Shown here in pieces: positions 35,907 through 48,479 of a stretch of 64,000 nucleotides of DNA (within the stretch, counting starts at the first letter, position 1; each line of letters opens with the position of its first letter). This DNA is from Vermamoeba vermiformis (taxonomy: Eukaryota > Tubulinea > Echinamoebida): assembly GCA_045837725.1 (NCBI GenBank), contig JBEWZL010000084.1:1-64000 (forward strand), in the 5' to 3' direction. The notes beneath the pieces were generated by a model. That model was not told the DNA's origin and searched no databases. It saw nothing but the letters and a program-made list of their open reading frames with translations. Position numbers and translations under genes: made by a program.

Positions 35907-37368
35907 ATGAGCACCCTAAATACAGGAGCCGAATGGATCTCCCTTAATGTCGGCGGAAAGATCTTCGTTACAACAAAACAAACTCTTTGCATTGGTATGC
36001 GTAGAATAATATTCCATATTTTTTTTGTTAATTTAAATTTGGAATTTGTTATTCTTTTTGAAATTTACTCGATCTTGCATTGCGTTCTTTATTAATTATT
36101 TATCTGTCAGACAAAGAATCGATGCTGGCGAGAATGTTTTCAGCGGAAGAGAATGGCTTATCCGCGGGAAGAAAAGACGCTAACAATTGTTACCTGATTG
36201 ATAGAAGCCCTAAATACTTTGTAAGTGTTGCACCCACGAGCCGATTATAGCGCTAACTGAGATATTAGGAACCTATTTTAAATTTCTTACGCACTGGAAA
36301 AGTCATAATTGATGAGGGAGTGAATATTGAAGGCGTCCTCGAAGAAGCTCATTTCTTTCAGATTAAAGGAATGATTGAACTACTATCTCAAATGCCTGAC
36401 TTCACGAGGTAATTTGTTAAGTGTACGCGCAATGCATTTACTGAGCACAACCACAGAAAAGAGGTCATCAAACACGCGAGGTGCAACCCAGCGATGCTGG
36501 AGAGAGTTCGATTGATTGGTGTGGACTTAAGCGACCTCAATTTGAACGGCATGTCCTTCGATCAATCGAATATTACCTGTGCAAATTTCACTGGGTCTAA
36601 CATAGAAGCCTCTACGTTCACCAAGGTACGTGCCTTCGCTGCTAACCATCACTTGCTAGCTAAAGTACGATTCAAGGTGAACGGAAACCACGCAATTTTC
36701 ACTGAAGTTTTCGGCATTAAGTCCTTTTTCAGGTACGATGTTAATGATGAAATGTAGCGCCATCTAATTTAGAGATAGAGAGTCGCAATTGCGATACATC
36801 AACTTTGAGCGAGCGATTCTCTCTGACTCGAACTTTTCTGGCTCTGATTTACGCGAGGCCAATTTCACAAAGGCCGATTGCAGTAGAGGTAAGTGTTATT
36901 ATCACAATTCAACACCGTGATGTCACTAATTGTATTGATCAGTGTTGTTCCAAAAAGCAAATTTATCAGGAATCAGCTTTCGGGGAGCAATACTACGAAC
37001 AGCTAAAATGCAAGAATCAAATCTAACAAACGTAAGTATGACGTTGCGTTGATAAGCGAGGCACTGACACTTGTCACAGGCTGACTTGCGTGAAGCTGAA
37101 CTCAAAGACTGTCATTTTACTTCGTGCGACCTTCGAGGTGCAAAGCTAGATTGGGTAAGATGAGTGATCACTCCAACCTTATTCTCAGACTTGCTTCCTA
37201 ACGCATTGTCAGGACCAAGTCACGCATGTCTATCACGCAAAAGTTACACGCAAAGAATGGGACGCCATTCCACTTCCTGTTGAACGAAAGAATGACCTCC
37301 GGCTATACATCGTAGAAGAGAATTTGCCGCAAGAGGAAAAAAAATTTTGTACTATTAGCCTCACCTGA
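35907..37368 (+). CDS. KCTD9: KCTD9-like BTB/pentapeptide-repeat protein
   Basis: ATG 35907 (MSTLNTGAEWISLNVGGKIF). The T1/BTB domain shows LNVGGKIFVTT, DKESMLARMF, CYLIDRSPKYFEPILNFLRTGK and GVLEEAHFFQI, nearly collinear with animal KCTD9. After the BTB come pentapeptide repeats of the A(D/N)LXX type (LIGVDLSDLNLNGMSF; ITCANFTGSNIEASTF; LSGISFRGAILRTAKM; ADLREAELKDCHF; CDLRGAKL) over about nine exons. A C-terminal tail (HVYHAKVTRKEWDAI) replaces the animal tail. Animal KCTD9 has an extra N-terminal domain (DUF3354) that is absent here. It is expected to be an adaptor of Cullin3 ubiquitin ligase. Stop TGA 37366-37368. Confidence 0.9.
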
Positions 37369-37418
37369 GTCGATCTTAATAGTTAATGCACTATAATATG
37401 ATCGTACACTGTAAATAC

Positions 37419-38423
37419 TTAAGCGCACAAGTAACTGCGCGTCTGCTCTTTAATTACATCCAACGTTGAACTTTCGATCAATTCGTGGCTGTCCTTCACT
37501 TCGATTAACTTGGCTGCACTTAATTCCGCGACATACTTGCGGCTCATGTCGATAGGCACCTATGCGATAGTATTAAGAGTATTACCGATTTGAGTAATTT
37601 CTTACCGATTCGTCTTCAGTGCCGTGGATGACTAGGCATTGAACGTTGGAAGGTACCATGGGTACTGTTGGATATTGTTCAGAGTCTTCGATAAATTTGT
37701 ATGCCAAAGGAGTTAATTTGCGATTGTTGGCGAAATTAATGAAGTCCTGAAACAGAAGTAGGTAAGAAAGCTGAAACTCTCACGCGGCGTCAAGCATCCT
37801 CGAGTCAAACATACTTTAAAACCGGTAGTCCTCCACTGCTCCATGATTTCAGGTCCGTAACGAGTGCGCCATCGGCCCGGCACATCGAAAGCAGGACACA
37901 ACAACATGACGCGATCAACTTTCTGTTGAACAAGTTACGCTACATAATACAATGCCAATATAATTACCTCAGGGTTTCGCATAGCCCATAGTGCTACTAA
38001 ATACCCACCCAAGCTGAAACCAAACAGGTTAAAAGAGATCTCTCGGCGACAAGTGTCCAGTTACCTTGATCCCATCATTCTCCACTTAACTAATAATTAA
38101 TTGCAATTAATTATTAAATTATTAACTCGAAGCTTATTTAATCATAATAATCAGAATAATAATAAATATGGAGCTTTCACAGCTAAATAACTTTTCGTAC
38201 CATTAGGATTGTTTGCGCGTTGCGTAGCGTCCATTCTATCGATCACGCTTAATGCATTTGTGATGGTGAGTTCAGTGAACGAGGGATAATTACAGTCGGG
38301 CAATATTAATTCTAATCCGTTCAGCTCTTTCTTCATAAAATCGGCTAAAATGACGCCCTTTTTGGATTTAGGGCCTGACCCAAATCCGTGAATATAGCAA
38401 TAACGATAATTTGAGTCACTCAT
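37419..38423 (-). CDS. Alpha/beta-hydrolase, YqiA/UPF0227-like esterase
   Basis: ATG 38423 is the true start (MSDSNYRYCYIHGFGSGPKS); the TTG 36 bases upstream is not needed. YIHGFGSGPKSKKG forms the oxyanion-type HGFGS loop. The nucleophile elbow GSSLGGYL (Ser) lies across an intron near 38040. The acid is likely in HGTEDESVPI, and the His in DSHELIESS near the end. The order, including GSSLGG, matches small bacterial YqiA-type esterases and their eukaryotic relatives. About 265 residues and five exons. Substrate unknown. Stop TAA 37421-37419, only 50 bases from the convergent KCTD9-like gene. Confidence 0.82.
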
Positions 38424-39113
38424 GACGGAATTGTTGTCTGCGTTGGTGTTGCCGCGCAAAACTGTTTTACAACGTTGTTTTTTTCATTTTGTTTTCTTTA
38501 CGCAACAAGCAAGCACACAGTCATAACTCGCAGATAAGATACTGGCGGTTGTATGCTCTTGTCACGCTATCTGAAGCATACACCACGTGCACGAGTAGAT
38601 CTACAAACAGACAACGCGGCTTTGGGTACTCATGCTGAAATAATTGCAATTAATTCGCCCTATTTGTGAGCAAGATGGAAACACGATTACACGTAATAGT
38701 GCAGAGAGAAAATACTTTTGGTGATGTGGGATTGCAAATCTGTTCAGAGTATTATTTTATCCTGGATATGGTCAGATATAGCAAAAGCACTGTATGGGGT
38801 TATAACTTTGCTGAAATGCAAAATCGAATGAAGAGATATTTTCTGGTGGAAACGCATCCTAAATCTCAAGTGTAGATTATTTGTTGGTGGTTCTTAATCG
38901 AAATTAGCTCTGGGGCTGCTTACTCCCTACTTATCGAACATAATCCGCAAACTTGCACGAGCAAACCCTCCTTCTAGCAGCTTCCACGGTAAAAAACTCA
39001 ATGGCTTTTTCGCTTGACGTCCCGTCACTTGTGGGCTTCCGAATTTCATTGTTTTATCTTATCTTCTTCAGTTGAGACCCACAACAGGCATTAGTTGTGC
39101 TTCTAGATTGACC
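38424..39113. other. Divergent intergenic stretch with a weak short open frame
   Basis: 690 bases between the esterase start and the peroxidase start. A 67-codon plus-strand open frame (ATG at 38675, ending 38875) has no relatives I recognise and no splice or start context that convinces me. Promoters for both flanking genes must be here. Confidence 0.4.
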
Positions 39114-42100
39114 ATGGTGCGATTACCAACCATTCTCGTGCTGGGTCTTGTTTTCCAGTTGGGTAAGCGATCAGCAGTTGAAACTAACTACCGATCCTAT
39201 TTTCAGTATCTTTAGTATATTTAAGCTAACGTCTTCAATGCTAGCTTTTGCCCAACCTGAGTGGCGTACCCTTGATGGCCGAAATAACAATAAAAATAAC
39301 CCTACCTGGGGTAAGTCATTAATCTGTCAACAAAATGATGAATGCAAACTTGACGCTGCGCGGTCCAAGCATCAAATTTACAATATATGAATTAGTTATT
39401 AAATGCTCCTGCATTAATAATTATTTATTCATCCTTTTTTCCCTTGTGATCGCACGGAGTTGGGAGTCTGTGGAAGCTCTTTTAACCTAGTTACATTGCA
39501 GGTTCAACAAATATTCAGCTTACACGTGACAATATTCGATGGTACTACGAAGATGGCATTAGCAAGCCAATGACAACTGGATATCCTTCACCCAGAGAAA
39601 TTAGCAATAGATTGTTCAGTATGCTTCCCGAGAACCCCCTGGCCGCTCAGTAAGTAGTCGGTTACTTATGCGACGCTTGATCAAATTTAATTGCAACAGT
39701 TCAAAAGATTTTTCGTTGGAGATCTGGGACCTTTCAAATTTTTCCTAAAAATAACATAATCACCGTTATTCCGAACAATATCCTAAATGTTGGTGTAAAT
39801 AGGGGCTTCAGCGATATGCACACCTACTGGGGTCAATTCTTGGATCACGACATTACCTGGTCTCCTGAGCTCGAAGACGATTTCCTTTACATTCCAATTC
39901 CTGAGCAGAATGACGTGTTCTTCAACCCTTTCAACCAACAGAACCTCACTATGAAGTTCAAGCGCTCAAAGTACGATACTACCACTGGCCTCGACCAATG
40001 TAAGTTTTCTTTAAAATGATCCCGATCTGGATCTTCTTTGCTAATTTTAACATCTCTAGCGAATCCTCGTGCTCAAATCAACGTTCTTAGTTCATTTATT
40101 GATGGCTCTATGGTCTACGGTGTCGATTCAGTCCGCGCCAACGCCTTGCGTGACTTCAATACTAAGGGCAAGTTGAAGACTACCACCATTAACGGTCACG
40201 TCTATCCTCCCAAGAACACTTTTGGCTTGCCTAACGCCAACAACAACCGCTTTGTGCCCAACGAAGAGCAATTCCTTTGCGGTGACTTGCGTTGCAATGA
40301 AAACCCCATGTTGACTGCTTTGCACACTGGTAAGATCCAAAAATATTTCTGAGTCACCTTCAGCAACATGGGCTAAATATGATTATCACAGTCTTCGTTC
40401 GCGAGCACAACCGTTTGGCTGATAAGTTCGCCACGGACCACCCTGAATGGGATGGTGAGCGCATCTATCAAGAAGCTCGTCGCTGGATTGGTGCTTTCTG
40501 CCAAGCCATCACCTTCAACGAGTACTCGCTCGCCACCACTGGCAGAGCTTTGCCTGAGTACACTGGCTACAACCCCAATGTCAACCCTAGTAAGTTGACC
40601 TCAAACACTAGCGCCGCTCTGGGCGGATGTGACTCAACGATTCCTTAACTAACTTCATCCTAATCTAGGCATTATGGGCGCTTTCTCTTCTATTGCTTTC
40701 CGCTACGGTCACTCTGAAGTCAACCAATTGATTCCTCGTTTGGACGAGAACAGAAGACCCATTCCTCAAGGCCACTTGTTGTTCCGTGACGGTTACTTCA
40801 ACCCTCCAGTGTACGTACAGTGATGGTGCACTTCATTATTAAAGTGGTACTAATGCATATTCAGTTGGGAGAGAGAAGGTATTGAACCTATGATCGTCGG
40901 ATCTGCTTGGCAACACCAACAAGAAGTAGACTTGTTCTACGTCGATGGTATGGTCCAACCTATAAAGTATTACGTTTTCTAATGCCATTTAATAGACATT
41001 CGTAACTTCTTGTTCGGTTTGCCCGGACAAGGTGGTTTGGATCTTGCTGCTTTGACTATCGAAAGAGGTCGTGACCACGGTATGTAATGAAATCAAATCT
41101 ACTACACGAGAGATGACTAATCAAATTAACAGGCATGCCTCCTTTTAATGACGTGCGTGCTGCTTACAACTTGCCTCCCAAGACTTTCGATCAGATCTCT
41201 TCCAAGCCTGAAATTAACGCTATCTTCAAGCAAGTTTACTACAACAACATCTCTTTGGTTGACACTTTCGTCGCTGGTCTTGCTGAAGGTAATATAAATT
41301 GTTTATCTAAACAAATTTGTGTTTTGCTAATTTTGGATCAAACTAACAGACAAGCCCACCGGTGCTCACGTTGGTGAGACTTTCCGTGAAATTATTTGGG
41401 AACAATACCGCCGTTTGCGCGATGGTGATCGTTTCTACTACCGCGCTCCTGACGCTGGCTTCACTGCCGCTGAAATCGCTGAAATCGACAGCACTCGTTT
41501 GAGCCACATTATTCTCCGCAACACTAACATCAAGGCCCTTCAATGCGGTGTTTTGTTCGTTTCTAACGCTCTTGACTGCGGTGAGGTCACCACTGCTCCT
41601 ACTGCCGGAGGGTACGTTACAGAATCACATTTAGTAGTTTTTTCATTGGTCAGCAACTAATGAAATTTCTCTGTGTTGTAGTGCTTCTTCTGTCGACTTG
41701 CTCGGTGGTAGCTACAACTTGGCCTGGCAAATTAACGGTGACACGATCACCATTACCATGCGCGCTAACACTAACGGATGGGTTGGTTTTGGTATCCCCG
41801 AAGCCCCTGCTCGCATGGTTGGCGGTGACGTTATTATTGGTGAGTATTAATTGAACCTGCATTATCGAACCTTCTAGAGTAACCCTCGTGACAAGTGTCA
41901 ATTTTTGACGGGTTACTTGTCGATCATGAATTTGCCTTTCTAGAAGCCTTGCAAGTCCTTGTACTGATAACTGTGGTTTAGGTTGGGTCGATGATAGCAC
42001 TGGTGAAGTTGTTGTTGACGACTACTTCATTACTGACCGCGCTGCTGGCTGCCCCAACGGTGTCTGCGAGGACACTAACCGAGGCGGAAACCGTGACATT

Positions 42101-43090
42101 ACTGATGTCAGCGGTACTCAAGAGGGCGGTGTCACCACCATCAAGTTCACTCGTCCTTTGGCCGCTTCTGACGCTGACTTCGATCGTGCCATCGCCGTCG
42201 GATCAGATCAACAGATCATCTTCGCTTTTGGCAACACTGACAGCTTGACTTACCACGGTGCTAACCGCGGTGGTTCTGCCGTCAACTTCGCCAGCGGTGG
42301 TGTGACTGCTGGTCGCGACTTCAAGACCATTGAAAAGCGCATTGCTCACGGTACTATTATGATCTTCTCTTGGATGGTTTTGTTGCCTTTGGGTATCTAC
42401 TTCGCCTCGTTCTTCAAGCACTTGACCTCATGGTTCAGGTAAGTCACAGCAGGCATACAACATCAGACAAGCGGAGTTAATACTTTATGCAGAGTTCACA
42501 TTGCCTTGCAAACCATCGGTGTTATGTTCGCTATTGCTGGTATGATCATTGCCATCGAATTCACTGCTGGTAAGTATACTTGACATTAAATACGTTGGTC
42601 GAGTAGCGCTAACAGTATTAAATTTTAGAATTGAACTCTCCTCACTTTGATGGTGTTCACCAAGCTTTTGGTTTGACCACCCAATTGATCATGATTTGCG
42701 CTCCTTACTTGGGTTACTTGTCTGATATGATGTTCGTTCCTGGTCGTAAGGCTACTCCTATCTTCCCTGACAAGGTTCACTGGTAAGTCAGATACAATCT
42801 TTCGGATCCCAGATTTGGGTTAACCGAACTTTAATAGGACTTTCGGTTACGTCTCGACCCTCTTGTCTTTCCCTACTATCTATTTGGGTCTCTATGCCTT
42901 CGGCGCTCCTCCCGTCGCCTACGCTCTCGTCGGCATCTGGAACGGTTTAATGTTGGTTGCTTACATCGTCTTGTCAGTCTTCAAGGCTAAGGGCAAGATT
43001 GGCAAACACTTCCCCATTGACGGTCATGGTGATCACGAATTGAGCGGCGGTTCTTCTACTGCTTACATGAAGTTGAACGAAGAGCACTAA
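39114..43090 (+). CDS. Animal-type haem peroxidase fused to DOMON and cytochrome b561
   Basis: ATG 39114, signal peptide (PTILVLGLVFQLAFAQ). Peroxidase region (39500-41640): the distal His is in TYWGQFLDHDITW, the proximal His in AFRYGHSEVNQ, and IERGRDHGMPPFNDVRAAY and EHNRLADKF are family hallmarks of peroxinectin/myeloperoxidase-type enzymes. I take 39653-39802 as one intron, since that keeps phase. Then a DOMON domain (41680-42280; LAWQINGDTITITMRANTNG, GWVGFGIPEAP, ASDADFDRAIAVG), which in other proteins binds haem b or sugars. Last is a cytochrome b561 core (42320-43010) with four haem-ligand His (IAHGTIM, FRVHIALQ, GVHQAFGL, KVHWTFGY) in five to six membrane segments. Tail DGHGDHEL. 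A membrane protein joining transmembrane electron transfer to extracellular peroxidase chemistry is inferred. Confidence 0.9.
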
Positions 43091-43273
43091 GCTTGTTGAT
43101 AAAGTTTTTGTTTATTCCTTATATACCTTATTTCCATGAAATAAAATCATTTTAATACAAGTCCTTGCTTAATCTCAATGGTCTGAGAACTGCAACCCGT
43201 TTGGCGCGAAAAGTGCAGAAGTGCGCCAAATTAGATTATTGATTTAAAAATTCTAAACAGCACCACTCGATAA

Positions 43274-45743
43274 ATGGACCCTAAAAATAATCCCTTTGAT
43301 ATTATTCAATCGTTATTTAGTCAACATCACGAGCAGAATGATCATTGGCACGTCGCCTCACACTTTGACCAATTTTTGACAAATCCGGAGCTTCTGAAAC
43401 AAGTAAGGCTACCATAATTATTAATTTAATATTCTAATAATTTATTCATAGTTACCTTTGTTAAATACAACCCCTGTCGACAAAATTCCTCCTCGATCTC
43501 TTGTCCGCTATCGCTGCATGATTCAGGATATTTTTGATCAAGAATTATTCATGGGATTATTTTATCAAGTACATAAAGAGACTGGCGAAAAGGTAAGCAG
43601 CAGAATTTAAGTTGGATCGGATCTTCCTCTAAAAACAAATTTAGGTGGTGTGCCATGGCAAGTATCAGGAGACGATTGATATTAAGGTAACAATTTAGCG
43701 TTGGTGCTTACGTTATTTAACGATTAATCAGGATGGTTACGATATTGAAGAAGGGCGCACGATGGATCGACACTCCCTGTACTGCGTTCCTGTACCTGGT
43801 GAAAACGATTGGGTCATTCAAAAAATATCCTTTATATATTATAAATCAAATGCGCGTTTGTAAGCTTATTCTCTTTAACTCGTTCATACACTCGCGGCGA
43901 GGAAATGAACACATCCAGCGCGCCTTTGACTAGCGGCACTGGCACTAAACGACGACGCGAAGACCAGGAGCAAGAAGCTGTGTCTATGAACATTGACGAG
44001 GACAAGGAGAACATCAACAATTACAACGCGAATGTCCAATCCAATCAAGCCAGCACAGCCAACGTCTCGTGCACGAACAACAATCAATTTGCACAGCCCG
44101 CGAAGAAAACTAAAACAGGTAAAATACAAATTGTATAAGCGCACTATTTTTATGCAAGGTGCTCGTGCTAATGCATTTCAAGGCACCGAAAAGTCAGCAG
44201 ACAACAAAAGCGCGGTGACTTCTGTCTTGCCCGAACTTAATTTCCCGTTGCCCGCACAAGGTCCCGCGTGTATAGTCAAGTTGTACGACAGTGACGACAA
44301 CGCATTCAAATTGAACGATGTGATCGAAGTGATTGGGGTCTTGGGCAGCACGGTGCCGGGGCCTGATGTCAACGACGACAGGTACGAGTAGCTACAATAG
44401 CTATTAATATGGCCCTATACTCGAGCTAATCCTAGCAACAGCAAGTTGATGTCCATTGAAGAAGAAATTTCACACTATCCACCTTCCAGCGTCGTGCCTC
44501 GACTTCACGCATTGACCTTCAGACACGTGACTGCAGCACCAGTGTTGGACCCGCAAGTCTTGCAACAGCCCAGCATTGAAGCACTGAGAACGCAAATCAT
44601 TCAGTTCTTGGCCAGTCAACTTCACGGAGATGTTGTCGCAGCCAGTTATTTGTTGTTGAACCTCATTTCACACGTGTAAGTGTCGGCCGTCCTCGTCATG
44701 TTATAACATCAATCTAACGCATTACTAGCTATTCACGCTCTGGAGTTTTGGCCCTTGGAAACTTCTCGTTGAATTTGGTGTCAAATGACATGCAGCTCGG
44801 TTACAAATTGAGCAAGTTGGTCGCGCAGTTGTTGCCGTACAGTCATTACCTCCCCATGACTATTGAGAACTTGAACAAGGCTCCGTTTATTCCGTACAAG
44901 AACAACGTCAGTAACAAGCTGACAGCTGGTCAGTTGCAATTGCCTGGTGGCACGCATTTGGTCATTGATGAAGCTCGGTTGGCTGCCGGTCAATTGTCAC
45001 AGATTGGTACGCGCTGAACAATATTACTTACCATTGGCTTATTACTAACACGTTGCTATTGAACAGGACTTGCTAATTTGAAGGCACTGAATGATGTCGT
45101 GTTGTGGCAAAAACTTGAATATGACTTTGAGTTCCACACATTGACGTTCAACACCGATTATCCGAGCGTCATTACCTCCACGGGCAGATCTTTGTTCTCG
45201 GTAAGCACCATGAACTTTGCTGCTACAATTTTAACTAACATATCTCCATGTCCCACAGAAGGATGGCAATTGCTGTGTCTTGCCGACTGTCGCGCCACCG
45301 TCTGGACAGAACGCTCCGGAAGTCCAAGTCAACGAACAATTTTTGGAGGTGTGTCGCACTTACTTCAGCGTGGTCAGGCAAACTGACATGAAGCCTGTCA
45401 GCGAAGAAGTCAGCAAGGTAAGGAAGAATTGTTCCTAACCCTATGAAGCTGTTGCTTACATGTCTCGTGTGCAGCACATCCAAGACCATTTCGTACAACT
45501 TCGCCAAGCTAACCCAAAGGTCACTCCTGATGATTTCCACGCCATGCTGACGATATCGCGATACGCAGCGATGAGGTAATGATTGTTCGAGTGATTGCAC
45601 GAGTGCGGATCTAATTTTGTGTTGGCAGCTTTGGCGAGACTGAATTGACTATGGAACGATTCTTGTTTGCTCGTACATTGGAGGCACAACGTACTCAACG
45701 AGTAGAGGCCTTGCCTGCTTCAAGCACCAATCAGAATAATTAA
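43274..45743 (+). CDS. MCMBP: MCM-binding protein
   Basis: ATG 43274 ([19 protein letters not shown]). Family marks in order: [36 protein letters not shown], a Ser/Asn-rich linker with acidic patch (43900-44110), [18 protein letters not shown] followed by [11 protein letters not shown], and the C-terminal [16 protein letters not shown] and [11 protein letters not shown]. These match eukaryotic MCMBP, which replaces MCM2 on MCM3-7 and helps unload or stabilise MCM complexes in the nucleus. About 620 residues, about 11 exons. Stop TAA 45741-45743, 51 bases from the convergent two-TM gene. Confidence 0.93.
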
Positions 45744-45794
45744 GAACGAAGCGCGTGTAATATAGTTTTTGCTAAATAATTTACTTTTTACAGA

Positions 45795-47324
45795 TTAATT
45801 CACAATTTGGTTGTTATCATCTCGAGGATTAGCGCTCGGAGGAGTGTACTTTGGGAGGTCTCTTTCGAGTGCTTGACGCAAGTTCACAAACGAGTTATTC
45901 CGCTTTTGCATGGACTTGAAGTACGTGATTGCCAAGCGCACATCGGTGTCAAAAAATGCATCTCGTCTCGTGAACACTATGCGCGTGATGAACGTGCCAA
46001 AGATGAATCCAAACAAGACTGACACGAGCGACATGATGGAGCCCAAGTCGGTGAGAATACGCAACAACAAGCCTGTCACAGTCTCGTCTTGAATGATCGT
46101 GACACGTGTCGTGTGCACTCGGACGGCGAGCACGAGGTAGTCGACTAATATACCCGACTCTCCTAGTCTGGTGCAGTTGAATTGGTCGCAGAGGTGATCG
46201 ACTTCATCGGGCTGCAGCGGCATGAAGTGAATGTCCGTCGGAAACCTCTCGAACTTGACTCCTTCTGCGTTATATTCAACTTCTTTACGGATATCTAGGT
46301 TGTTATAACTAGGGAGCTAATGATGAGAACGCCGGTCACAACAATATGGGTTAATCTTACGTACCCTGAAGGTCTTGTAATGTAGATTGTGCTGTTGGGA
46401 AATGGCTCGTTGACATTATTGACCCAATTCATTTCGATGAACGAGAACGGCCGCTTATATTCAGCGAATGTGTACGATGCAACATATATTAATAATTCCG
46501 CTCGTTCAGTTGTTCCGTTGAATATCCAAGGCGTTTTATCGTGAGCACCAAAAGTAACGCAAGTCGCTCGAGTAGATCTATTAAACTGGATCATTGTATC
46601 GCAGGCTTCGGCGACTATAAAAGTATTAGAAAGAGCTTTTAGCTGTTAGGTAACACCTACAGCTATTGCCGAAGTTAGTTCCTTCGCAATAATAACTCAG
46701 TTTTCTTCGCTCAATTGCAGTTTCCAAAGCAACTCCAGGAAAGTAAACCCAGGGAAAACAAACCTAGAATAGTGTCAATTAAGTGAAATAAAACAAATAT
46801 GGTGGCTTACTTGAAGCATTGGCAGTTCTAGGGCACTGTGCATCGTAGTTTCGATTGAAACGACTGGATGCGTAGCATTCCACGATGAAAAGAATGTAAG
46901 CAAGCCAAAAAATGCAATAACAAGCGAAACATATTCTGCTCTTTGTATTATATTTTTTTTGCGGCCAGTGTTGTCAACAGGCACGGGGAGGGTGCATCTC
47001 TTTCTTGCTGGCGGGAAATCGAAAAGTTAATTAACGAATATTTACTTTAATTATAATTATAATTATACAAGCACACTAACATTTATCATGGATTATCAAA
47101 ATATTGCTACACAGAACTGAAATAATTAAATAAAATTGACAATGTTCAACGTGTCAGATCGTGTCATATTTGATTTGGTATGACTTGCCTCGCTTAAGGG
47201 CTCGCTTGATAGGGTGAGCGTTGGGCGATATTTCTTCGTCATCAAATTCAGCGTCGTCATCTAGATCAACCAACGGAGTGTAACCATCCTCGGTGTTGCC
47301 GTTTAATTCTGTTGAGTTACTCAT
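45795..47324 (-). CDS. Two-TM membrane protein of unknown family
   Basis: ATG 47324 opens an acidic, soluble N-terminus (YTPLVDLDDDAEFDDEE). After introns a first membrane segment appears (YVSLVIAFFGLLTFFSSW, near 46900). Then comes a long luminal or extracellular part with N-glycosylation sites and Cys (WIFNGTTERAELL; CDQFNCTRLGES). A second membrane segment (LGSIMSLVSVLFGFIFGTF, about 46010) leads to a basic cytosolic tail ending in PKYTPPSANPRDDN. Two TM with a large ectodomain recalls P2X/ENaC-type topology, but I see none of their signature residues, so I leave it unnamed. Five or so exons. Confidence 0.6.
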
Positions 47325-47760
47325 GCATTCATATAAAATAAATAAATATTGTGGTTATTAATTGTTGATAAATTTCGAAATTGATTTGTTGCGCAAAAAA
47401 AAAAAAGGATCGCCGATTTCATTTTAACCTAGGTGATTCTAGAAGGCACCTAGTTTCGCTCATTCTCTATCTTTGTTTACTTTTCGAGCTAACAGTACGT
47501 CAATAACGCAGTCGTTGCATAAAATAAAGGGAGGTTTCATTTGTTTTGCAAGGAACAGCTGAAACGAAATTGCTGAGACACGTCCAAAACCATGACATGC
47601 ATCTTCGGGAAGATTCTGTAAAGCTAAGCTCCCAACCACCCTTTGGAAGATCCCAATACATGCACTCTGCCTAACACCTAACTTGATGCGCTGTCTTTCG
47701 TTTTGGTTGCAGCATGGGAGGTTAATGGATCGCCAAAAAACTATTAAAATAATAAATTAT
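47325..47760. other. AT-rich intergenic stretch
   Basis: 436 bases between the two-TM gene start and the ABM gene stop. A poly-A run at 47395-47406. Nothing else supported. Confidence 0.4.
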
Positions 47761-48087
47761 TTATTTCTTAAAAGAGTAATCTCTTTCAACTTTGCATACA
47801 CGAGTAATATACCCAGCGTACCAATCTTTTTTGCCTTTGTCTTGAGCTTTTTGATGAGACGTATTCTCTTTCCATTTTGTAATAGCCTCTAACGAACTCC
47901 AATACGAGATGGTAATGCCTAGCCCGTTTTCATCTCGAGCGCTTTCAACTCCTAAATATCCTTCTTGTTGCGAAGAGAGTGTAGACATGATCTCGGCCAT
48001 AGTGTCGTATCCTTTCTTATCATTGTCCGTTCTTTGAGAAGTAAAGATTACAGAGTAGTACGGTGGCTGAGGTGTGTTTGCAAACAT
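47761..48087 (-). CDS. ABM-fold (antibiotic biosynthesis monooxygenase-like) protein
   Basis: I start at ATG 48087 (MFANTPQPPYYSVIF), giving 108 residues; an upstream GTG or a spliced 5' exon (TTCTAG acceptor near 48108) is possible. The ferredoxin-like fold of the ABM family is visible: YYSVIFTSQRTDND, MAEIMSTLSSQQEGYLGVES, ISYWSSLEAITKWKEN and HQKAQDKGKKDWYAGY. Relatives are small monooxygenases or haem-degrading proteins; the usual QEGYLG and W-S/E-A-W pattern is kept, but the substrate cannot be told. Single exon in the visible part. Confidence 0.75.
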   Translation of the reverse strand: MFANTPQPPYYSVIFTSQRTDNDKKGYDTMAEIMSTLSSQQEGYLGVESARDENGLGITISYWSSLEAITKWKENTSHQKAQDKGKKDWYAGYITRVCKVERDYSFKK

Positions 48088-48354
48088 CTTTGTTGTTTCA
48101 CTCACTAGAAGTCAAAACCGGATATTTTTTTTTGACAGATACCCAGAGGGCGAGATCGAGAAATGCCAGGAAATGCTTTTCCGGGAAATTATTACCAGCA
48201 GAGTTGCCGCTCGAAGTAGTTGGTTGGTTATCGATTAATGGATTTGGTATTTTCGCCCAACTGTAGGGAGATGAGATATCACATTGAAATTTCTGAACTT
48301 AATACTCATCACTAAGACGGGGCATTAACTGGGGTTTATTGCGGGGGTCTCGCG

Positions 48355-48405
48355 GATGCTGAGGCGATTGGAGCCTAGATCGCGAGCGTAACCCCCAAAG
48401 AATGA
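48355..48405. repeat. Stem-loop-capable inverted repeat at the 3' end of the retroelement
   Basis: GGGGGTCTCGCG near 48344-48355 faces CGCGAG...ACCCCC near 48380-48398. The arms could pair around a GC-rich loop. It may be part of the terminal structure the recombinase acts on. Confidence 0.45.
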
Positions 48406-48479
48406 GTGAGTGATAAGGAGCGAGTGATCGCCCCAAGAGTTAAAGAGGGTTGGTAATGAAAGTAGAATAAATGAGATGT

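Noticed and set aside
38424-38459. Twelve extra residues at the esterase N-terminus
   Set aside because: They depend on a TTG start; ATG 38423 leads directly into the conserved core.
38675-38875. 67-codon plus-strand protein
   Set aside because: No family, no splice context, and it lies in the shared promoter of two genes.
41660-42000. Open frames antisense and offset to the DOMON exons
   Set aside because: Shadows; the DOMON frame explains the codon pattern.
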